Source: an uncultured Eubacteriales bacterium
GTDB taxonomy: Bacteria > Bacillota > Clostridia > Oscillospirales > CAG-382
Direction: 5' to 3'
NCBI GenBank assembly: GCA_934502885.1
Contig: CAKSUT010000029.1
Location: forward strand, 1 to 9,132
Length of the DNA: 9,132 bases
The notes beneath the pieces were generated by a model that ran no database searches, was not told the origin of the DNA, and saw only the letters and a list, made by a program, of their open reading frames with translations. The position numbers and the translations under genes are program-made. Positions 6,274 through 9,132 of the stretch are shown in pieces. The stretch's first letter is position 1. Each line of letters starts with the position of its first letter.

Positions 6274-6298
6274 GCCGGGTATTCACCCGACTTTTTTT
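6274..6298 (+). terminator. Terminator of the antisense RNA
   Basis: The stem CGGGT/ACCCG (6276-6280 with 6285-6289), loop ATTC, an outer G-C pair across one mismatch, and TTTTTTT (6292-6298) form it. It lies beside the -10 of the opposing toxin promoter, and its complement forms the first hairpin of the toxin mRNA leader. Confidence 0.78.
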
Positions 6299-6327
6299 AT
6301 TTTATCACAACAATCGACAAAAAGCAA
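6299..6327 (-). promoter_or_regulatory. Sigma-A promoter of the toxin mRNA
   Basis: On the minus strand, -35 TTGCTT (6322-6327), a 17-base spacer and -10 TAAAAT (6299-6304) with an extended TG one base upstream. The start is predicted near 6292, at the A-tract next to the antisense terminator. It is weaker than the antisense promoter at the -35, as expected if the antitoxin RNA is in excess. Confidence 0.65.
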
Positions 6328-6329
6328 GG

Positions 6330-6826
6330 ATATTTTGTAAAGGTTACTGTATGGTGCTTGCCGATTGGTGCGGCTCTGCGGTGAGAAAACGATAATTTTA
6401 CCTTTGATTCATGCGGCGTGAGATAAACCCACTCCCTACGGTACGCCATGGAGAGCGTGCGAACACCAAATTACGCACTGCCCAAGAACCTCATCTTCGT
6501 AAAATTTAATCGTGTGCGAAGTGTGCTGAGCACGCAATAAATTTTGCGAACGGACGAGCGCAAAAAGTTTAGTCCCAACAGAGTTTGATACGAAGTAAAT
6601 CTAAGTCGGTCGCTTGCGTATATGGCGACCGACTTTGGCACTATATTCGATTAGATGAGTCCGCCTCATTTCACGACGGAGTCTTCAACGACGTCGTGCG
6701 GCAGTATCTCCAAATTACATCAAAGACTTCCCATTTCAAAACGCAGTTTTGAAATCGATAAAGTTCTTTTGCTTCTTTTCTTTCAAGAAAAGAAGCCGTC
6801 GGAGACCCCCCGTAAGCCCTCGCCCG
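6330..6826. other. Intergenic region with several hairpins and no credible gene
   Basis: No open frame here has a ribosome site or protein-like composition. Visible structure: a 51-base imperfect hairpin (11-bp outer stem 6498-6508 with 6538-6548, further pairing inside, and GTGC-TGA-GCAC near the middle); an 11-bp perfect stem with an 11-base loop (6603-6613 with 6625-6635); a 10-bp triloop palindrome (6733-6755, loop GCA); and a 12-bp palindrome (6771-6796) just after the lacI-type stop codon. The last could stop minus-strand transcription but lacks a T-tract. The stretch may be a dispersed intergenic element or a structured RNA. Confidence 0.5.
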
Positions 6827-8185
6827 TCACCCGTTGCCGCCGGAGATACCGGTAGGGATAACGACGAGCTTCGGTGGGGAAGGAGGAGAGGAAAGGAGAG
6901 AGAGGAATAGCTCGAACGCCGCCGCGCCCAGACTCTCCGACGCCTCGACCGACGCAATGTCCGGTAAAAAAGGCAGAGTGCGCCGTATGTTGTCGAAGCC
7001 CATTACCTCCGCGATGCCGCCGAATCCCATGTCATTAAAGCACCGCTTCGCCTCGAATGCGTATATGTCCGAAAACGCAAGTACATATAACCTCGGATTT
7101 TCCGCGCCGAAAAGCCTCTCGCGCACCTGCGGTAAAATCCCGGTCAGCGCCGCCGCAACGCCGCCCATGTCGTCCGCGGAGCACTCGAATATGCCGCAGT
7201 CCGACACTCCCGCCGCTTTCAGCGCACCGAAAAAGCCTTCGCGCCTCTCCCTCTCGCTCGATATCCGCCCGTCCGCGCCGAGATACAGAAAACACGGCCG
7301 CCGACCGCTCCGCGTACCGCACACCTCTTTCGCCATGCCGGCAAGAAAATTCTCCGCCGCAAGCCGTCCGCCCATGCGGTCGTCAGTCACCACGGCACTG
7401 CTCACGCCGCCGTCGTGACGCCCCACAAAGCAGTACGGAACGCCGCACCTTTTCAAAAGCTCCGTGTTTTCGCCGCCGTCCCTCTGCGTCGGACAAATGA
7501 TTATTCCGTCAACACGCCTGCCGACCGCCGTTCTTATCGCCGACTTCTCCTTCTCCGGGTTCTCGTCGGTGTTCAGAATCACGGTGCAGTAGCCGTGCTC
7601 CGCCGCCGCCGCGTCTATCTCGCGCACAAGTATCGCAAAATGCGGGTTCGACACGTCGCCGATTATCACCGCAACCGTCTTCGTGACTCCCGTCCGCAGA
7701 CTGCCTGCCATCGAGTCCCCGATGTAGCCGAGCTTCTCCGCCGCGCGCCGTATCACTGCCTTCGCCGCCGCCGAGATGTCGTCCTTGTCGTTGAGTGCGT
7801 GCGAAACCGTGTTCACCGTGTAGCCGGTCGCCCTCGCTATGTCCTTTAGGGTCACACGACCGACTCTCGCCGAACTGCTTGAAAGGTCGTTTTGTAACTT
7901 TTTACCTATCTGCACGGCAGCCGCTTTTATGTTTTCCGACCTTGCACTCTCATTTTTCGCCGCGACGTATTCCGCCGCACCGTCCGCATTGTGCGCAATG
8001 TCATTTTGTAACACATCGTGCGCATTTGCGTCGTGTGCGACGGTCTTTATTTCTGCCGCTCCGGCGGTCTTTGCAGATGCGGTCTCTGACTTTTCCGTCA
8101 CGGGGCTTTTTTTGTCGTCGAGACAGGACAAGGGCAGGTAAGCCGCACCATTTTCGGCACGGCTCTTTTTGCCGTTATTTCTCAT
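6827..8185 (-). CDS. LacI-family transcriptional regulator with long N-terminal extension
   Basis: This 452-residue protein represses or activates genes by binding DNA as a dimer. The LacI helix-turn-helix is at about 111-155 (VTLKDIARATGYTVNTVSHA at 111-130, then a hinge-like AAEKLGY). A periplasmic-binding-type effector domain follows from about 165 (KTVAVIIGDVSNPHF, VDGIIICP, VVTDDRMGGR, GFDNIRR) to a short end after LVVIPTG, where family members usually continue. From the helix-turn-helix on, the length is about 342, normal for LacI proteins. The first 110 residues are extra, Ala/Lys/Asn-rich and probably disordered, with LQND occurring twice. No ATG lies between them and the DNA-binding domain; the only internal candidate is GTG at residue 111, without a good ribosome site. 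The start at 8185 (or 8191) lies inside the end of gerW, pointing to translational coupling. The ligand and targets are unknown. Confidence 0.85.
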   Translation of the reverse strand: MRNNGKKSRAENGAAYLPLSCLDDKKSPVTEKSETASAKTAGAAEIKTVAHDANAHDVLQNDIAHNADGAAEYVAAKNESARSENIKAAAVQIGKKLQNDLSSSSARVGRVTLKDIARATGYTVNTVSHALNDKDDISAAAKAVIRRAAEKLGYIGDSMAGSLRTGVTKTVAVIIGDVSNPHFAILVREIDAAAAEHGYCTVILNTDENPEKEKSAIRTAVGRRVDGIIICPTQRDGGENTELLKRCGVPYCFVGRHDGGVSSAVVTDDRMGGRLAAENFLAGMAKEVCGTRSGRRPCFLYLGADGRISSERERREGFFGALKAAGVSDCGIFECSADDMGGVAAALTGILPQVRERLFGAENPRLYVLAFSDIYAFEAKRCFNDMGFGGIAEVMGFDNIRRTLPFLPDIASVEASESLGAAAFELFLSLLSSPPSPPKLVVIPTGISGGNG

Positions 8186-8663
8186 CGGCATTCTCGGCGT
8201 TACTGTCCGCTTTATCGGGCTCGCTCTCGGCATTTTCACCGTCGGCTCTCTTCTTTTTGAATATGGTCGAGAGCTTATCGACGTACCCGGGAGCTTTGTC
8301 AACGAGACCGTCGATTGCCGCCAGTGCGTCCGAAACCGCACCGCTTGCAAAGCCGGAGTTCTCGCCTATCGAGAGAAAGCGTACGTCGCCGTCCTCCTTC
8401 ACCACGAGGAAGCCCACGGGAGTCACGGTGATTCCCGAACCGCCGCCTCCGCCGAAGTTCTTGAGGGTCTGCGCCTTTTCGGTTTTCTTGCCGCCGAAGT
8501 CGGAGCCGCCCGACGCTATTCCGACCGATACCTTCGATACCGGCACGACAACCGTGTGTCCGAGTACGTTTATCGGCTCGCCTATGACTGTGTTCGTGTC
8601 CGCCATCTTCTTTATGCTTTCGAGTGACGAACGGATGATGTCGCTTATTGGTGTTTCAGGCAT
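8175..8663 (-). CDS. gerW: GerW (YtfJ) family sporulation protein
   Basis: This 162-residue protein is of the GerW/YtfJ family, required in Bacillus for normal spore germination and found in spore-forming Firmicutes. The family order is clear: N-terminal helix (ISDIIRSSLESIKKMADTNT, 6-25), the VIGEPI and TVVVPVSKVSVGIASGGSDF core (26-56), a glycine-rich turn (70-77) and ITVTPVGFLVV (78-88). A charged tail from about 136 is lineage-specific. The start at 8663 is set by GGAGGT 7 bases upstream; a longer frame reaching 8753 only reads into the hairpin repeat. The gene overlaps the regulator downstream, and its leader consists largely of the right copy of the modular hairpin element. No sporulation-sigma promoter is evident, so the promoter probably lies beyond the repeat. 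Confidence 0.92.
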   Translation of the reverse strand: MPETPISDIIRSSLESIKKMADTNTVIGEPINVLGHTVVVPVSKVSVGIASGGSDFGGKKTEKAQTLKNFGGGGGSGITVTPVGFLVVKEDGDVRFLSIGENSGFASGAVSDALAAIDGLVDKAPGYVDKLSTIFKKKRADGENAESEPDKADSNAENADEK

Positions 8664-8684
8664 GGTTTTTACCTCCGGTTGTTG

Positions 8685-8960
8685 TTGAAAAGCGGAGCTT
8701 TTCAAAAATTGAGAATTGAGAGTGGAGAATGGAGAATTGGGGTTGAAAAGCAAGGCTTTTCAACGTGAAGTTCGACCTTCGGTCGAGAGAAGCGCAAGCA
8801 GAGCTTGCGTGAAGTACTTTGCTTCGCAAAGCGTGAAGTGTCGCTTCGCGACGTTGTGGTCGAAAAACGCTAAGCGTTTTTCTTCAATAGTTTTTATGGT
8901 GCGGAGTTTGAGGCTGTGCGATGACGGAATAGCAGATTTTATCCGAGGTTATGGGGAAAA
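8685..8960 (-). repeat. Modular hairpin repeat element, right (inverted) copy
   Basis: Seven triloop palindromes, at 8685-8705, 8742-8764, 8772-8786, 8793-8809, 8817-8831, 8840-8852 and 8862-8882, occur in the same order as in the left copy when read on the minus strand. Positions 8685-8889 match 141-337 almost exactly. The differences are a 1-base indel near 8832, an extra ATTCTCC unit near 8725-8735, and loop changes (TTT to TCC in the last hairpin). The head (about 8890-8960) matches 69-140 with more changes. It ends 21 bases before the gerW start, so the element has the same orientation toward its downstream gene as in the ydcF-like leader. Confidence 0.85.
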
Positions 8961-9003
8961 TGCGTGACTTGATGATTGCACACTCTCTCGGGTGTTGCAT
9001 GGA

Positions 9004-9065
9004 GGCGACACCGTCGCCGAGGCTCCCCTGTGTAAGGGGAGCTGTCAGCGAAGCTGACTGAGGGA
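9004..9065. repeat. Compound palindromic intergenic repeat
   Basis: Three adjacent hairpins: GGCGAC-ACC-GTCGCC (9004-9018), an 8-bp stem GCTCCCCT/AGGGGAGC (9022-9042, loop of 5), and GTCAGC-GAA-GCTGAC (9044-9058), followed by TGAGGGA. From general familiarity, this combination resembles a dispersed element common in gut Clostridia genomes; I could not search for it. Two of the three hairpins share the C-NNN-G triloop build of the modular element. Confidence 0.7.
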
Positions 9066-9084
9066 CTGTCGGACAAGCACTCTC

Positions 9085-9132
9085 TCACAGCACAACTCCC
9101 TCAAACGCTTCCTTGACTGCCCTGTCGATATA
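9085..9132 (-). CDS. Possible 3' end of a gene cut by the window edge
   Basis: On the minus strand an open frame enters from the window edge and gives YIDRAVKEAFEGVVL before TGA at 9085-9087. The composition looks like an amphipathic C-terminal helix, and the stop lies just before the repeat block, as expected for a gene upstream of gerW. With 15 codons it cannot be identified. Confidence 0.35.
   Translation of the reverse strand, partial: YIDRAVKEAFEGVVL

Larger units (their letters stand above)
6018..6298 (+). ncRNA. Antisense RNA, candidate type I antitoxin
   Basis: The transcript is predicted from the consensus promoter at 5983-6011 to the terminator at 6274-6298, about 280 bases. It is complementary to the whole 31-codon peptide gene, its ribosome binding site and nearly all of its leader. 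It contains a small hairpin (AACC/GGTT inside GGC/GCC, about 6024-6043) and a 10-bp hairpin (about 6064-6094) that also covers the peptide's stop codon. In type I systems such as txpA/RatA and bsrG/SR4, antisense RNA pairs with the toxin mRNA to block translation or trigger RNase cleavage; the same is inferred here. A 33-codon frame at 6041-6142 lacks a well-placed ribosome binding site. RNA length and abundance are unverified. Confidence 0.7.

Noticed and set aside
6834..8141. Several long plus-strand frames opposite the lacI-type gene
   Set aside because: They are rich in Arg, Pro and Ser, have no ribosome sites and mirror the codon pattern of the minus-strand gene, which has recognisable LacI motifs throughout.
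8664..8753. Upstream extension of gerW to an ATG at 8753
   Set aside because: The extra residues come from the repeat element, and GGAGGT is placed correctly for the start at 8663.

Overview
The window looks like a spore-forming, Gram-positive member of the Clostridia, most likely an Oscillospirales/Ruminococcaceae-type gut bacterium. The evidence is a GerW (YtfJ) sporulation protein, a BspA-like leucine-rich surface protein with S-layer homology repeats, an ECF sigma factor paired with a one-pass DUF4367-like partner, AGGAGG-type ribosome binding sites, and dispersed palindromic intergenic repeats. Taxonomy is inferred from gene content, not from a marker gene.

Layout. Positions 1-400 are repeat DNA: three triloop palindromes, then a modular element (69-396) built from a string of perfect hairpins. 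It ends 12 bases before a YdcF/DUF218 membrane protein gene (409-1176, +). Convergent terminators (1186-1222 and 1243-1287) separate this gene from a minus-strand block: the leucine-rich/SLH surface protein (1361-2641), two small secreted proteins of unknown function in one operon (2923-3558 and 3601-4050), a DUF4367-like membrane protein (4280-5026), and an ECF sigma factor (5010-5645). A perfect 33-bp repeat lies upstream of the sigma gene (5685-5717) and upstream of the two-gene secreted operon (4150-4182). It is best read as the sigma factor's own promoter, so sigma, its membrane partner and the secreted pair form a local regulon.

A shorter copy of the hairpin element (5842-5960) leads into a compact module at 5962-6327. 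A 31-residue hydrophobic peptide gene (minus) is covered by an antisense RNA (plus). Each transcript has its own good promoter and terminator, and each terminator lies next to or inside the opposing promoter. This has the full architecture of a type I toxin-antitoxin system, and I do not recognise the peptide family.

Positions 6330-6826 have no credible gene but several hairpins. Next come a LacI-family regulator with an unusual 110-residue N-terminal extension (6827-8185, -) and gerW (8175-8663, -), which overlap. Upstream of gerW is a third, inverted and nearly identical copy of the hairpin element (8685-8960), then another palindromic repeat (9004-9065) and possibly the last 15 codons of a further minus-strand gene.

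The three strongest points are the nested type I toxin-antitoxin candidate, the modular C-NNN-G triloop hairpin element (three copies whose hairpins differ almost only in the loops), and the shared ECF-type promoter.
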